The position numbers were made by a program, and so were the translations under genes. Under the pieces are notes generated by a model. The model was given only the letters and a program-made list of their open reading frames with translations, was not told the origin of the DNA and searched no databases. A stretch of 64,000 nucleotides of DNA, taken from Flavobacteriaceae bacterium. GTDB lineage: Bacteria > Bacteroidota > Bacteroidia > Flavobacteriales > Flavobacteriaceae. Shown here piece after piece: positions 55,540 through 64,000 of this stretch. Every line of letters starts with the position of its first letter. Within the stretch, counting starts at the first letter, position 1. Location of the stretch: positions 152,342-216,341 of the forward strand of contig JAGYKX010000008.1 in NCBI GenBank assembly GCA_018401115.1. Direction: 5' to 3'.

Positions 55540-56037
55540 ATGAGAGAAATTTGCATGATTGCTGCAGCAGCAGAAAACAATGCCATTGGAAAAGACAATG
55601 ACTTATTATGGCATCTCCCTTTGGACTTTAAGCATTTTAAAACCCTTACCAGCGGCCACACTATTATCATGGGACGCAAAACCTTTGAAAGCTTCCCCAA
55701 ACCTTTACCCAACCGGAAACACCTTGTCATTACAAGAAATAAAGAGTACCAGATAGAAGCCCCAGACTGCGCCGTACACTTCTCCCTAGAAGCCGCTTTA
55801 GAGGCCTGTAAAACAGAAAAAAAGGTATTTATTATTGGGGGAGGTGAAATATACAAAATGGGGTATCCGTTAGCTAATTCCATAGAACTCACTCGGGTAC
55901 ATGTAAGCCTCCCGGCCGATGCCTTTTTCCCTGAAATATCACCCAAAGATTTCGAGTGCATTCAAAAAACCCCAATGACTTCAGATGACAAGCATGCCTA
56001 TGCATACACCTTTGAGCGCTACGAGAGACGTGACTAA
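55540..56037 (+). CDS. folA: Dihydrofolate reductase
   Basis: The 165-residue protein contains MIAAAAENNAIGKDNDLLWHLPLDFKHFK, cited by IGKDNDLLWHLP, then IIMGRKTFESFPKPLPNRKH and FIIGGGEIYKMG. These supply the folate and NADPH sites. It regenerates tetrahydrofolate. It is coupled with thyA by a 3-base gap and ends close to the convergent murI (6-base gap), with no visible terminator between them. Confidence 0.97.
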   Translation: MREICMIAAAAENNAIGKDNDLLWHLPLDFKHFKTLTSGHTIIMGRKTFESFPKPLPNRKHLVITRNKEYQIEAPDCAVHFSLEAALEACKTEKKVFIIGGGEIYKMGYPLANSIELTRVHVSLPADAFFPEISPKDFECIQKTPMTSDDKHAYAYTFERYERRD

Positions 56038-56043
56038 TTGTGT

Positions 56044-56874
56044 TTAAAAGTCAGTGCTGTAATGAAGGCTAATGTGAGGCGCAGTAGGAATAAAACTTTT
56101 CAATACATCTGTAGCGCTGTTAGAGTAGAAATTATGGCTTACAGTGTTAAAAATTGGATTATCTCCGGCCAAACTTGCAGCAGTGCCCTCACCGTTCAAT
56201 AAGCCTTCTTTTTCCAATATATTTTTGGTCTGCCTGGCAACAGCGCCAGCAGCATCTATGATTTCAATACGAGTCGAAAGTATTTTTTTTATGGCAGGTT
56301 TTAAATAAGGATAGTGCGTACAACCTAAGACCAAGCGATCAATCCCTTTTTCTTGCATGGGTAATAAATACGATTTCAAAAGTTCAGCCACCTCCTCTCC
56401 GTCTGCAAAACCACCTTCTATAAGACCAACCAATCCAGTGCCTTCCTGCTCAATAATTTCAACTCCTGAGGTATTCTCTAAAGCAGTCTTGTGAAATAAA
56501 GCACTCCCAAGCGTCCCTTTTGTAGCCAACAATCCCACTTTGCCTGTTTTAGTCTCTAGGGCTGCAGGTTTTATAGCGGGTTCAATCCCAATAAAGGGAA
56601 TGGGATAAGTATCCCTAAGTGTTTTTATAGCATTGGTAGTAGCAGTATTACAAGCTACTACAATTAGTTTACAACCCTTGCCCATTAGAAACTCTGTGTT
56701 CTTGATAGACAAAGCTAATATGGCTTCTGGGCTTCGCTCTCCGTATGGAGCGTTGGCACTGTCTGCCACATATATCGTAGACTCCATAGGCAACAGAGCA
56801 TGTACCTCTGACCATACCGAAGTGCCTCCCACACCGGAGTCAAAAAAACCAATAGGACCAAGCGAATTACTCAT
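56044..56874 (-). CDS. murI: Glutamate racemase
   Basis: The 276 residues include IGFFDSGVGGTSVW, VVACNTATTNAI with the first catalytic Cys, and LVLGCTHYPYLKP with the second Cys plus His. Both cysteines of the two-base mechanism are present. It makes D-glutamate for peptidoglycan. The gene is separated from the OmpH genes by a terminator, so it has its own transcript. Confidence 0.96.
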   Translation of the reverse strand: MSNSLGPIGFFDSGVGGTSVWSEVHALLPMESTIYVADSANAPYGERSPEAILALSIKNTEFLMGKGCKLIVVACNTATTNAIKTLRDTYPIPFIGIEPAIKPAALETKTGKVGLLATKGTLGSALFHKTALENTSGVEIIEQEGTGLVGLIEGGFADGEEVAELLKSYLLPMQEKGIDRLVLGCTHYPYLKPAIKKILSTRIEIIDAAGAVARQTKNILEKEGLLNGEGTAASLAGDNPIFNTVSHNFYSNSATDVLKSFIPTAPHISLHYSTDF

Positions 56875-56885
56875 ACCTCTAAAAT

Positions 56886-56918
56886 AAAAAAACCGCCTCT
56901 AAAGAGGCGGTTTTTTTT
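56886..56918 (-). terminator. Rho-independent terminator after the OmpH/Skp genes
   Basis: ACCGCCTCT and AGAGGCGGT form a 9-bp stem with a very short loop, flanked by A- and T-runs. It lies between the last OmpH gene and murI on the minus strand. Confidence 0.88.
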
Positions 56919-56937
56919 GAACAAAGATGGGAAAATC

Positions 56938-57447
56938 TTAGAATCCCAATTCCTTTTTAACGTCTGTCATTAAGTTTTTCCCTCTAGACACCAATAAACC
57001 ATATCCTTGAGTAGCATCTAACACATAGTCAAATCCTTGCGCTGTAGCCACTTTTTCAATAGCTGCTTTAGCTTTTTCAGAAATAGGCGCAAATAACTCA
57101 GCCTGTTTCTTCTGCAATTCCTGCTGTGCTGCTTGCTGGGCTTCGTTAATTGATTTTTCAAAACCTTGAAGCTCTAGAGCTCTTTTTTCGTTTTCTTCTT
57201 GAGTTTTTGAAGCAGACTCATTAGAGTATAGGGTGTACTTATTTCTCAACTCAGTCATTGAATCTTCAATATCTGCCCTGTAAGTTTCTTGCAATTTCTT
57301 TAATTCTGCATCTGCCGCCTTCATTTCTGGCATTTCAGACAATAACATTTGCACATTAATATGCGCTACTTTGCTTTGGGCTTGTGCAAAACTTGTCGCA
57401 GCTACAAATAGAAATAATGCAACAGCTATTTTCTTTAAATTCTTCAT
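56938..57447 (-). CDS. OmpH/Skp-like periplasmic chaperone (short)
   Basis: The 169-residue product has a signal peptide (about residues 1-23) and a head region KVAHINVQMLLSEMPEMKAAD. A long alanine/glutamine-rich coiled coil (QEENEKRALELQGFEKSINEAQQ, in parts) and a C-terminal strand with FDYVLDATQGYGLLVS complete the Skp architecture. Skp proteins carry unfolded outer-membrane proteins to BamA, which is encoded two genes upstream. A TATATTTG element lies 53 bases ahead of the start. Confidence 0.9.
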   Translation of the reverse strand: MKNLKKIAVALFLFVAATSFAQAQSKVAHINVQMLLSEMPEMKAADAELKKLQETYRADIEDSMTELRNKYTLYSNESASKTQEENEKRALELQGFEKSINEAQQAAQQELQKKQAELFAPISEKAKAAIEKVATAQGFDYVLDATQGYGLLVSRGKNLMTDVKKELGF

Positions 57448-57499
57448 CGTGTTAATTAGATTGATAGTTAATTTTTTGTTTGTTGTTAAATATAGTGTT

Positions 57500-57507
57500 C
57501 AAATATA
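57500..57507 (-). promoter_or_regulatory. Candidate internal promoter -7 element for the short OmpH gene
   Basis: The minus strand reads TATATTTG, an exact TAnnTTTG match in the 64-base gap between the two OmpH genes. The -33 side would lie within the end of the upstream gene and is not convincing. Confidence 0.4.
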
Positions 57508-57511
57508 AAAT

Positions 57512-58321
57512 TTATTCTGTTATACTGTCTTTTTGTTGGACAGGAAGTTTGTCAGATTTCTTTTTTTCTCTCGCTTCTTTTAATTTTTCCTTTCTGAGTT
57601 CATAGGCTTTAAGCCTATCTTCTCTGAGTTTCTGTTGCGCTGCTTTCTTCTCAGCAATCTGTTTTTCCTTTGATTTTACCTTTTCAAGATCTTCTGCCGC
57701 TTTAGCTTCTAAGGCTTCATTTACAGGAACCTCTTCTGCTGGACCTTGGTTTATTTCTGCATCACTGAGCCCCATATTAGCACTCATGTCTTGTCTACTC
57801 AGGGCTCTAATGATTAAATTACTCAAATTAAAACGTTCGTTGGCAAACAAAATAGTGGTACTGCCATCTGACTTGTCTAGAATAAGATCATATCCCTTTT
57901 CTTTTCCCAACCGCTGCACCTCATTAAAAACCAAGTCTTGAATGGGCTGAACAATGGAAGTTCTCAAAGAAAATAAATCTCCCTGAACACCAAATCGCTG
58001 TTGTTGATAAGCGACCAAAGACGCCTTGGCAGATTGAATCTCTAGCACTCTTTCCTCCATTAAAATGGGCGTTAACAATGCCTTTTGAGACGCTAATTCG
58101 CTTTCCAAGGTTTCTATTGCGAGTTTTCTAGCAGCTATTTCCATTTGCCAACCACCCACTCGTTCTTCTAAAGAACGTTGTGCCTCTAAATAAGAAGGCA
58201 ATTTAGACAATATATAATCCATATCTATATAGGCTACCCTGGCTTGTCTTTGGGCGTGAACGCTACTTAAACCAAGCAAAAAAACAAATAACAGGTATGT
58301 GATTGTATTTGAGATAATCAA
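57512..58321 (-). CDS. OmpH/Skp-like periplasmic chaperone (long, charged tail)
   Basis: The 269-residue product has a signal peptide ending HAQ, the Skp core ARVAYIDMDYILSKLPSYLEAQ with coiled coil, and YDLILDKSDGSTTILFAN. It then has a long C-terminal tail (from about residue 200) of almost only Lys, Glu, Ala and Arg, ending near SDKLPVQQKDSITE. The tail has the look of a solvent-exposed helix and is absent in the shorter paralogue. It lies 12 bases after bamA. Confidence 0.88.
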   Translation of the reverse strand: MIISNTITYLLFVFLLGLSSVHAQRQARVAYIDMDYILSKLPSYLEAQRSLEERVGGWQMEIAARKLAIETLESELASQKALLTPILMEERVLEIQSAKASLVAYQQQRFGVQGDLFSLRTSIVQPIQDLVFNEVQRLGKEKGYDLILDKSDGSTTILFANERFNLSNLIIRALSRQDMSANMGLSDAEINQGPAEEVPVNEALEAKAAEDLEKVKSKEKQIAEKKAAQQKLREDRLKAYELRKEKLKEAREKKKSDKLPVQQKDSITE

Positions 58322-58333
58322 ATATAATAATTA

Positions 58334-60931
58334 TTAAAAACGCTGTCCAATAATAAAGTGGGTCTGCCATCCAGAAGGTCCCACGGAACCTGGCTGATTG
58401 TCTGCATCAAACCCATAACCAAAGTCAATTCCCAATAAACCAAAAGCAGGCATAAAAATACGCACCCCTACTCCAGCGGATCTTTTTATTTCAAAAGGAT
58501 TAAACTCCTGAATGCTGTTAAAGGCATTTCCACCTTCCAAAAAGGCTAAACCATAAATTGAGGCAGAAGGCTTTAATGTAATAGGATAACGTATCTCCAT
58601 AGAGAACTTATTGTACACCACACCACCTTCTTGTTGGCCAGTAGTAGGGTCTATAGGGGTTAAAGATTGGTTCTCATAGCCTCTAAGCTGTACCACTTCC
58701 CTTCCGTCTAAGGTGAAATTTCCAAGACCATCTCCACCAACGAAGAAACGCTCAAAAGGCACATTACCAATATCAGGATTATAGTTTCCTAAGAAAGCAA
58801 ATTCTGTGTTTGTTCTCAAAATTAGCTTACCGACAATTCTACTGTACCAATCTCCCTTGAAATTTAATTTATAAAACTCCAACCATTTAAAACGAGACTC
58901 CTCTAATGTTTCCAATCTTCTTAATTGACTCGCTGTGGCCTCTCCAGTAGATCTCAAATCTATAATCTCGTCACTCTCTTCTTTAATCGCTTTAAAATCC
59001 TTAGATCCCAATAAAGAGAATGGCGGGGTGAACTTCGCCAAGAATTCAAAACTAGACCCTCCTGTTGGAAAGATTGGGTTAGGACCTGAAGATTTTCTGG
59101 AAAGACCAAAAGTATACGTCAAAGAATTTGAGGTTCCATTACCAAAATTAAACAATCCTATATTGTAGTTCTGAAAATCGTATTGTTGGTAACCCAATGC
59201 GTGAGACACAGAAAAGTAGTCATCTGGCCACTGAAGACGCTTGGCCAACCCAAGAGAAATACCCGTAATTGAAAACTGTCTGTCTTTATCTACATCTCTA
59301 GCCACAAAATCAAAAGAATACTGCTGTGTTCTGGAAAGAGACACATTGAATCTGATCGGTTTTTTACCACCCATCCAAGGCTCAGAAAAATTTAAACTGT
59401 AAACCTTAAAAGTCCTACTCGCTTGTAAACGAAGGGCAAAAGTTTGTCCGTCACCCATAGGGACAGGCTTGTAGGCTTCCTTGTCAAAAATATTTTGCAA
59501 GGAAAAGTTACTAAAAGAAAGTCCCAGCGTTCCAATAAAACCACCTCCACCATAGCCCCCTTGTAGTTCAATCTGGCTTGATCCAGCTTCCACCAAACTA
59601 TAGGCCAAATCTACCGTACCAGTATTGGGATCTGCGTTTTGAACATCAGGTGAGATTTGCTCTGCGTCAAAAAAGCCCAACTGACCTAATTCTCTAATAC
59701 TTCTAATAATATTGTCCTTGGAGTATTTCTGACCAGGACGAGTCCTGAGTTCTCTGAAAATAACATGGTCATTGGTTTTGTCATTTCCTGAAACAGTCAC
59801 ATGGTCCAGGAAAGTCTCCTTCCCTTCTATAATTCTTATTTCAAAATCAATAGTGTCATTGGCTGCGGAAACCTCTACGGGATTTATACTTGAAAACAAA
59901 TAACCATTGTTCTGATATAAGTTCGTAATGTCCTCTCCATCTGGCTTAGTGTTGTCTGCAATACGCTTTCTCAATAAAACACCATTGTAAGTGTCTCCTT
60001 TTTTAATCCCCAAAATTTGTGACAAGCCCCTATCGGTATAAACAGTGTTTCCTACGAAATTAATGTCTCCAAAATAATACTTGTCTCCTTCCTCTACTTT
60101 TATTTTTAAGGCAATGTTTTGGTCATTTACCTTAGTAAAAGTGTCCATTAAGATCCTAGCATCCCTAAAACCATTTTCTGCATAGGCATCTTTTAGACCC
60201 TGTAAATCTGTTTGATAATCTTCGGGTATATATTTAGATTTCTTCCAAAACCTATAAAAAGCTTTCTCTTTAGTTTTCTTCAAGGCCTTTTTAAGTCTAG
60301 CCGCACTTAATGCTTCATTTCCTTCAAATTGAATCTTAGAAATTTTAACCTTAGCACCCTTATTAATATTAATCACCATTTTCTGTGCATTGGTCTCGGT
60401 CGTATCTGCAGCAGTTGCAATGGTTACTTTAGTATTTAAATAACCCTCTTTCTTATATTTGTTTTGGAGGTAATTTTTAGAATTAGCCAATAAACTCTCT
60501 GTGATTTTTTTCCCTTTTTTAAGGTCCGTGTCATTCAATAACGCGTCTACCTTTCTAGGTTTCACACCATATACTGTTACCTGAGATAAAGTAGGTCTTT
60601 CTATAATCTCCAATTCCAAGAAGACTTTTTCGTCTTCAATATTTGTGATAAAAAAATTAATATCACTAAAGAGCTCTAAGTCCCAAAGTTTACTAATCAC
60701 CTCGCCAATTTCTTCACCGGGTAATGTAATGGGCTGACCCACCCTTAATCCCGTAAAAGTTTTTACCGTCTGGGCGTTATAACTTTGCAAGCCAACCACT
60801 TCAATCCCACCAAGGATGTATTTTTTTCCGTCGTCATAACCACCCTCTTGTGCTAAAAGTAGGCTGCTGCTAAAAAAAAGAACCAATACCATAAAGGTAT
60901 TGGCTATTGATGCAATAAAATTTCTATTCAC
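58334..60931 (-). CDS. bamA: Outer-membrane protein assembly factor BamA
   Basis: I prefer the GTG at 60931, which overlaps the uppS stop as GTGAATAG and gives an Arg-containing signal peptide (MNRNFIASIANTFMVLVLFF). A TTG at 60955 is the longer alternative. The 865 residues hold five POTRA-type repeats to about residue 450 (for example KISKIQFEGNEALSAARLKKAL). The 16-strand barrel that follows has LRGYENQSLTP, the RGF/RGY loop motif. It inserts beta-barrel proteins in the outer membrane. The neighbouring Skp-like genes are its chaperones. Confidence 0.94.
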   Translation of the reverse strand: MNRNFIASIANTFMVLVLFFSSSLLLAQEGGYDDGKKYILGGIEVVGLQSYNAQTVKTFTGLRVGQPITLPGEEIGEVISKLWDLELFSDINFFITNIEDEKVFLELEIIERPTLSQVTVYGVKPRKVDALLNDTDLKKGKKITESLLANSKNYLQNKYKKEGYLNTKVTIATAADTTETNAQKMVININKGAKVKISKIQFEGNEALSAARLKKALKKTKEKAFYRFWKKSKYIPEDYQTDLQGLKDAYAENGFRDARILMDTFTKVNDQNIALKIKVEEGDKYYFGDINFVGNTVYTDRGLSQILGIKKGDTYNGVLLRKRIADNTKPDGEDITNLYQNNGYLFSSINPVEVSAANDTIDFEIRIIEGKETFLDHVTVSGNDKTNDHVIFRELRTRPGQKYSKDNIIRSIRELGQLGFFDAEQISPDVQNADPNTGTVDLAYSLVEAGSSQIELQGGYGGGGFIGTLGLSFSNFSLQNIFDKEAYKPVPMGDGQTFALRLQASRTFKVYSLNFSEPWMGGKKPIRFNVSLSRTQQYSFDFVARDVDKDRQFSITGISLGLAKRLQWPDDYFSVSHALGYQQYDFQNYNIGLFNFGNGTSNSLTYTFGLSRKSSGPNPIFPTGGSSFEFLAKFTPPFSLLGSKDFKAIKEESDEIIDLRSTGEATASQLRRLETLEESRFKWLEFYKLNFKGDWYSRIVGKLILRTNTEFAFLGNYNPDIGNVPFERFFVGGDGLGNFTLDGREVVQLRGYENQSLTPIDPTTGQQEGGVVYNKFSMEIRYPITLKPSASIYGLAFLEGGNAFNSIQEFNPFEIKRSAGVGVRIFMPAFGLLGIDFGYGFDADNQPGSVGPSGWQTHFIIGQRF

Positions 60932-61667
60932 TGAGTTGTTCGCTTGTTTTTCCAAATCTTCTTTCTCTATTCTGATAATTAGCTAGGGCAGACTCCAAAT
61001 GTGATTTGCTAAAGTCTGGCCAACAAGCTGAAATAAAACACAATTCTGCATAGGCTATTTGCCACAGCAAAAAATTACTGATCCTTTGTTCCCCACTGGT
61101 TCTCACCAACAAATCCACCTCAGGCAGATCATGCGTGTAAAGATGGGTATTTATAATGGTTTCGTCAATGTTATCTGATGAAATTATATTATTTTTAACT
61201 TTGACACTAATGGCTTTTACAGCCTGAATAAGCTCCTCTCGGCTACCATAACTAAGGGCCAAACTAAGCGTCATTCCACTGTTATTTCGGGTCTTTTCTA
61301 TAACCTCTTGTAATTCTTGAACTGCTTTTTTAGGCAAGGCAGAAAGATCTCCAATGGCATTCAATCTAATGTTGTTGGTCTCAAAGGTTTTTAACTCTTT
61401 CTTAAGGGATCTTATCAAGAGCTTCATCAATAAGTCTATTTCAAATTTAGGACGGCTCCAGTTTTCTGTAGAAAAAGTATACAGTGTTAAGTATTCAATT
61501 CCCAAAGAAACACAATGCTCCACAGTAGCACGCACTGTTTTAACCCCCTGTTCATGTCCAAAAGTTCTTGGCATTCCCTTAGCCTTAGCCCACCGTCCAT
61601 TACCATCCATGATAATAGCTAAGTGCTTGGGCAATCGGTCCTTATGAAGTACAATTTCTTTTTCCAT
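60924..61667 (-). CDS. uppS: Isoprenyl (di-trans,poly-cis) diphosphate synthase UppS
   Basis: The 247-residue protein has HLAIIMDGNGRWAKAKG with the catalytic Asp, GHEQGVKTVRATVEHC, YTFSTENWSRP and DLLVRTSGEQRISNFLLWQIAYAE, cited in parts. It makes undecaprenyl diphosphate, the carrier lipid for peptidoglycan and polysaccharides. It overlaps bamA by 8 bases and starts 2 bases after the PorG-like gene, so the envelope genes are one unit. Confidence 0.96.
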   Translation of the reverse strand: MEKEIVLHKDRLPKHLAIIMDGNGRWAKAKGMPRTFGHEQGVKTVRATVEHCVSLGIEYLTLYTFSTENWSRPKFEIDLLMKLLIRSLKKELKTFETNNIRLNAIGDLSALPKKAVQELQEVIEKTRNNSGMTLSLALSYGSREELIQAVKAISVKVKNNIISSDNIDETIINTHLYTHDLPEVDLLVRTSGEQRISNFLLWQIAYAELCFISACWPDFSKSHLESALANYQNRERRFGKTSEQLSE

Positions 61668-61669
61668 TT

Positions 61670-62353
61670 TTAATCAAAACAATCCCTACAAGGTTTTCTA
61701 GTAAAAGTGAAGGTGAAGCTTATTCCAGAAAACACATACCAATCATTGTTATTAATATCTCCAAATTGGTAGATGGCAAAATTAGAATTTATTGGGTTAC
61801 TTCCATCTAAATTATCAGTAAATGTGTACCTAACTCCAATTTCTGCTCCTAAAATGGTATTTGAGCCTATTCTAGCTTTAACACCAAAATGAACTGGAAG
61901 TGCAAAAGAAATGTCTTTTTTCTGGGTACTGAACAGATTTTCAGAAACAAAATAATTGTAATCGTACCTAAAAACAGTCAATCCAGAGTATAAATAAGGG
62001 GTGAATACTGGCCCAAATCTATGAAGATTATAAGGCAAGAAGTTTACTTCCAAGCCAGAAGAAAGTTCCAACAAGCTTGTATTCCCATTTAAATTTCTTA
62101 ATATTCTAGCAGGGTCTTGGGCGGTTTTATCGTCATAATTCAAATTGGTATAGCTCATTGCAGCCCTCCATGCGTAACGTTGGCTTTTATTCCATTTAAA
62201 TAACAAACCAAAGCCTAAGCTAGATGGACTAAGGTGTTTTTGAGACCCTATATCCGATACTGTATTAGTTCCCCCTAATAGAATACCAGCCTCATAAGTC
62301 TGGGCTTGAACCATTGTGAGTGACAAAGAAAATACGATGAAGTAAAAACGCAT
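61670..62353 (-). CDS. PorG/DUF6089 family outer-membrane protein
   Basis: The 227-residue product has a signal peptide (about 1-17), an AGILLGGTNTVSDIG start after it, and alternating beta strands that fit an eight-stranded barrel. GLLFKWNKSQRYAWRAAMSY and GAEIGVRYTFTDNLDG are typical of DUF6089. The family includes PorG, a type IX secretion component. Its location next to uppS and bamA is common in Flavobacteriia. It ends with a Cys-containing tail (RKPCRDCFD). Confidence 0.8.
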   Translation of the reverse strand: MRFYFIVFSLSLTMVQAQTYEAGILLGGTNTVSDIGSQKHLSPSSLGFGLLFKWNKSQRYAWRAAMSYTNLNYDDKTAQDPARILRNLNGNTSLLELSSGLEVNFLPYNLHRFGPVFTPYLYSGLTVFRYDYNYFVSENLFSTQKKDISFALPVHFGVKARIGSNTILGAEIGVRYTFTDNLDGSNPINSNFAIYQFGDINNNDWYVFSGISFTFTFTRKPCRDCFD

Positions 62354-62453
62354 GAACTAGGGTGATAGGCAATAATTAGGGTTATAGGCAATAAATAAAA
62401 AACTCATAGGCCATCTTAAGTATAAAACAACTATTCAGAAATTTTATTGTGAC

Positions 62454-63362
62454 TTAGTTTCTTTTGTCTTCTCCCCATAAAAGTTTTTTGCGAAGGGTTT
62501 TAAGAAAACTCTCCGAGGTGTAAGCCACCATCTTGAGTGTATAAGGTGCTTTTTTAATGAGCAATTCGGTGCCGTTATCTATACTTGCAATGCGCGAATC
62601 TAAAGAAACCAAATGCTGTGGTTCTCTTCCAGATACAACAAGCCTAATTTCTGTATGATCTGCAATAATCAAGGGCCTTGCATTGAGGTTATGAGGCGCA
62701 ATTGGTGTTAGAATGAGTGAGTTTGTACCAGGAGCCATCACTGGACCACCACAAGACAAAGAATAACCCGTAGATCCAGTAGGTGTTGCAATAATTAAAC
62801 CATCTGCCCAATAAGACGTCAGGTATTCACCATCTAAATATGTGGCCACCGTAATCATGGCAGTAGTGTCTTTTCTACTGACAGTAATCTCATTGAGTGC
62901 CACATGTACTTCTTTAAATGCATCAATGGGAGTGTCTGAATACAAACCTACCATAGTTCTTTCCTCTATAGTATATTGTCCTGCGACAAAATCAGTGATT
63001 ACTTTCTGTACTGCAGCCACATCAATGGTAGATAAAAATCCCAACCTACCTGTATTGACACCTACCAATGGAATTCCAGAATCTTTAATGTAGGTAATGG
63101 CTTTTAACATAGTGCCATCTCCTCCAAAACTAACAAATAAAGACGTCTCACTATGAACCTCCTCCTGCTTAGAAAAGGTGTCTAAAGGAGCCAACAAAGC
63201 ATTCAATGATGTTTCATGAAACAAAACCACAGACTCTTTGAAGCTATTTTCAATAGAAGCTTTCCCCCCAACAGCATCAATAGCTTCTAGTATACACGCT
63301 AAAGCTTTAACGGTAATTTCAGAAGGCAAATAGCCAAAAAGTGCCACATTTAATGGTGTCAT
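62454..63362 (-). CDS. nadK: NAD kinase
   Basis: The 302-residue protein has the GGDGTMLKAI motif with the catalytic Asp, the NTGRLGFLSTI strand and ADGLIIATPTGSTGYSLSCGGP, which holds the substrate loop. It phosphorylates NAD to NADP. It starts 1 base after the CBS-protein stop and is followed by a 100-base gap before the PorG-like gene. Confidence 0.96.
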   Translation of the reverse strand: MTPLNVALFGYLPSEITVKALACILEAIDAVGGKASIENSFKESVVLFHETSLNALLAPLDTFSKQEEVHSETSLFVSFGGDGTMLKAITYIKDSGIPLVGVNTGRLGFLSTIDVAAVQKVITDFVAGQYTIEERTMVGLYSDTPIDAFKEVHVALNEITVSRKDTTAMITVATYLDGEYLTSYWADGLIIATPTGSTGYSLSCGGPVMAPGTNSLILTPIAPHNLNARPLIIADHTEIRLVVSGREPQHLVSLDSRIASIDNGTELLIKKAPYTLKMVAYTSESFLKTLRKKLLWGEDKRN

Positions 63363-63363
63363 A

Positions 63364-64000
63364 TTATATGTTTAAATAAGTGTCTAAATAGGCGGCGTTT
63401 TCTTTGAGCGCACTGGCAAAAAGATCCTCGCCTTCTATAAAAATAATCTCAAAACCAAAGCGTCTTAAACCAGCCAAAGTTTCATGAATAGGGTTTGGCG
63501 CTATTTTTATAAGAACATTCATGTCCATGTCCCATTCCCAGGTCACTAAACCCAAAATATGCTGTTGTGTTTGCTCAAAAATGGTGATCAAACGCGTTAA
63601 TGAAAAATCCAACTGGGTTATTTTTACTTCTATAACAACTCCTTCTTGTTCAAAGAGCGACAGGGAAGTTGTTGCAGCTTTGAAATCATTTTCAAAAATA
63701 TAACCCATAAATGCCCTCTCTTTAGTCACCACAGCAGCCATTGTCATTTGTAGTTTTCTAAAGTTCAATCCGTAATTGTACCAGTGGGTTTCTGACAAAA
63801 CAGCATCCGGGATAAAAGTGTAGGACAGTTCCTCTAAGCCATTAAACTCAAGCGCACTTAAAACTTCTAAAGAAACCATTCCCAAAAATCGCTCTTGATC
63901 AACAACTGCCAACCAATCACATTGGGCCTGTTTAAAACGGCCTAAAGCAATTTCCTTTGAATCTTGAAGATTCAAAAAAGGCAAATTATATTTGATTAAT
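63364..64000 (-). CDS. CBS domain protein (5' end beyond window)
   Basis: The frame stays open to base 64000 (reading LIKYNLPFLNLQDSKEIAL), so the start lies just right of the window and about 212 residues are seen. Two CBS-like halves cover the N-terminal part (CDWLAVVDQERFLGMVSLE and MAAVVTKERAFMGYIFEND). A ferredoxin-like C-terminal region follows (TRLITIFEQTQQHILGLVTW), ending YLDTYLNI. Such proteins precede nadK in many Flavobacteriia. CBS pairs bind adenylates; the role here is unknown. Confidence 0.82.
   Translation of the reverse strand, partial: LIKYNLPFLNLQDSKEIALGRFKQAQCDWLAVVDQERFLGMVSLEVLSALEFNGLEELSYTFIPDAVLSETHWYNYGLNFRKLQMTMAAVVTKERAFMGYIFENDFKAATTSLSLFEQEGVVIEVKITQLDFSLTRLITIFEQTQQHILGLVTWEWDMDMNVLIKIAPNPIHETLAGLRRFGFEIIFIEGEDLFASALKENAAYLDTYLNI

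Noticed and set aside
1..64000. Mobile elements, CRISPR arrays, tRNA/rRNA genes, defence or toxin systems
   Set aside because: I looked for transposase-like frames, regularly spaced repeats, tRNA T-loop sequences and typical defence domains and found none; gene content and composition look uniformly chromosomal.

Overview
The window is a piece of a Flavobacteriia (Bacteroidota) chromosome. It is AT-rich and densely coded. It carries family markers of that class: a GLPGLI-family secreted protein, a PorG/DUF6089 protein (type IX secretion-associated family), a DUF5686/carboxypeptidase-regulatory outer-membrane protein, a head-GIN (DUF2807) protein, a PafA-type phosphatase, and several promoter -7 elements of the Bacteroidetes form TAnnTTTG. 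I see no rRNA or tRNA gene, insertion sequence, prophage, CRISPR array or toxin/defence island. This is core housekeeping territory, and the interest lies mostly in regulatory RNA and protein fusions.

Layout. 1-4310: end of purK, purE, an M3 peptidase, a periplasmic rhodanese and a degenerate UbiA-like membrane protein. 4453-9977: gcvP, a FabH-like condensing enzyme whose start codon lies in a 12-bp inverted repeat, then a methyltransferase/glycosyltransferase pair. 10050-16925: PafA phosphatase, an MlaE/MlaF-type ABC pair, a SprT-like protein, a pirin, an SDR and rlmN. 17014-18063: queA. 18174-26181: a long minus-strand aromatic amino acid operon (pheA, aminotransferase, tyrA, DAHP synthase-chorismate mutase, GIN protein, rsgA, dtd, MazG-like, aroA). 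It is headed by what reads as a complete ribosome-mediated attenuator: a 24-codon leader peptide rich in Phe and Tyr codons, a pause/antiterminator pair, and a terminator ending 8 nt before pheA.

26303-38705: methionine/SAM block, all minus strand. metY, a trifunctional MetX-aspartokinase-homoserine dehydrogenase fusion, a second sulfhydrylase/cystathionine synthase-type gene, metH and metF follow a SAM-I riboswitch. Next to it, metK follows a SAM-II-type riboswitch with an extra hairpin. Two unrelated SAM sensor folds therefore control supply of methionine and its conversion to SAM within 1.6 kb of each other.

38724-50536: outer-membrane barrel/GLPGLI pair, deoxynucleoside kinase, GreA/B-like factor, membrane pyrophosphatase (with an unusual C-terminal extension) beside soluble pyrophosphatase, DUF5686 protein, and pyruvate dehydrogenase E1 beta. 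50615-50640 is a perfect 26-bp palindrome in the divergent region between pdhB and etfBA. 50688-56037: etfBA, bifunctional nuclease, nucleoside transporter, thyA and folA. 56044-64000: an envelope biogenesis run on the minus strand (CBS protein, nadK, porG-like, uppS, bamA, two OmpH/Skp chaperones) followed by murI. The CBS gene runs off the right edge and purK off the left edge.
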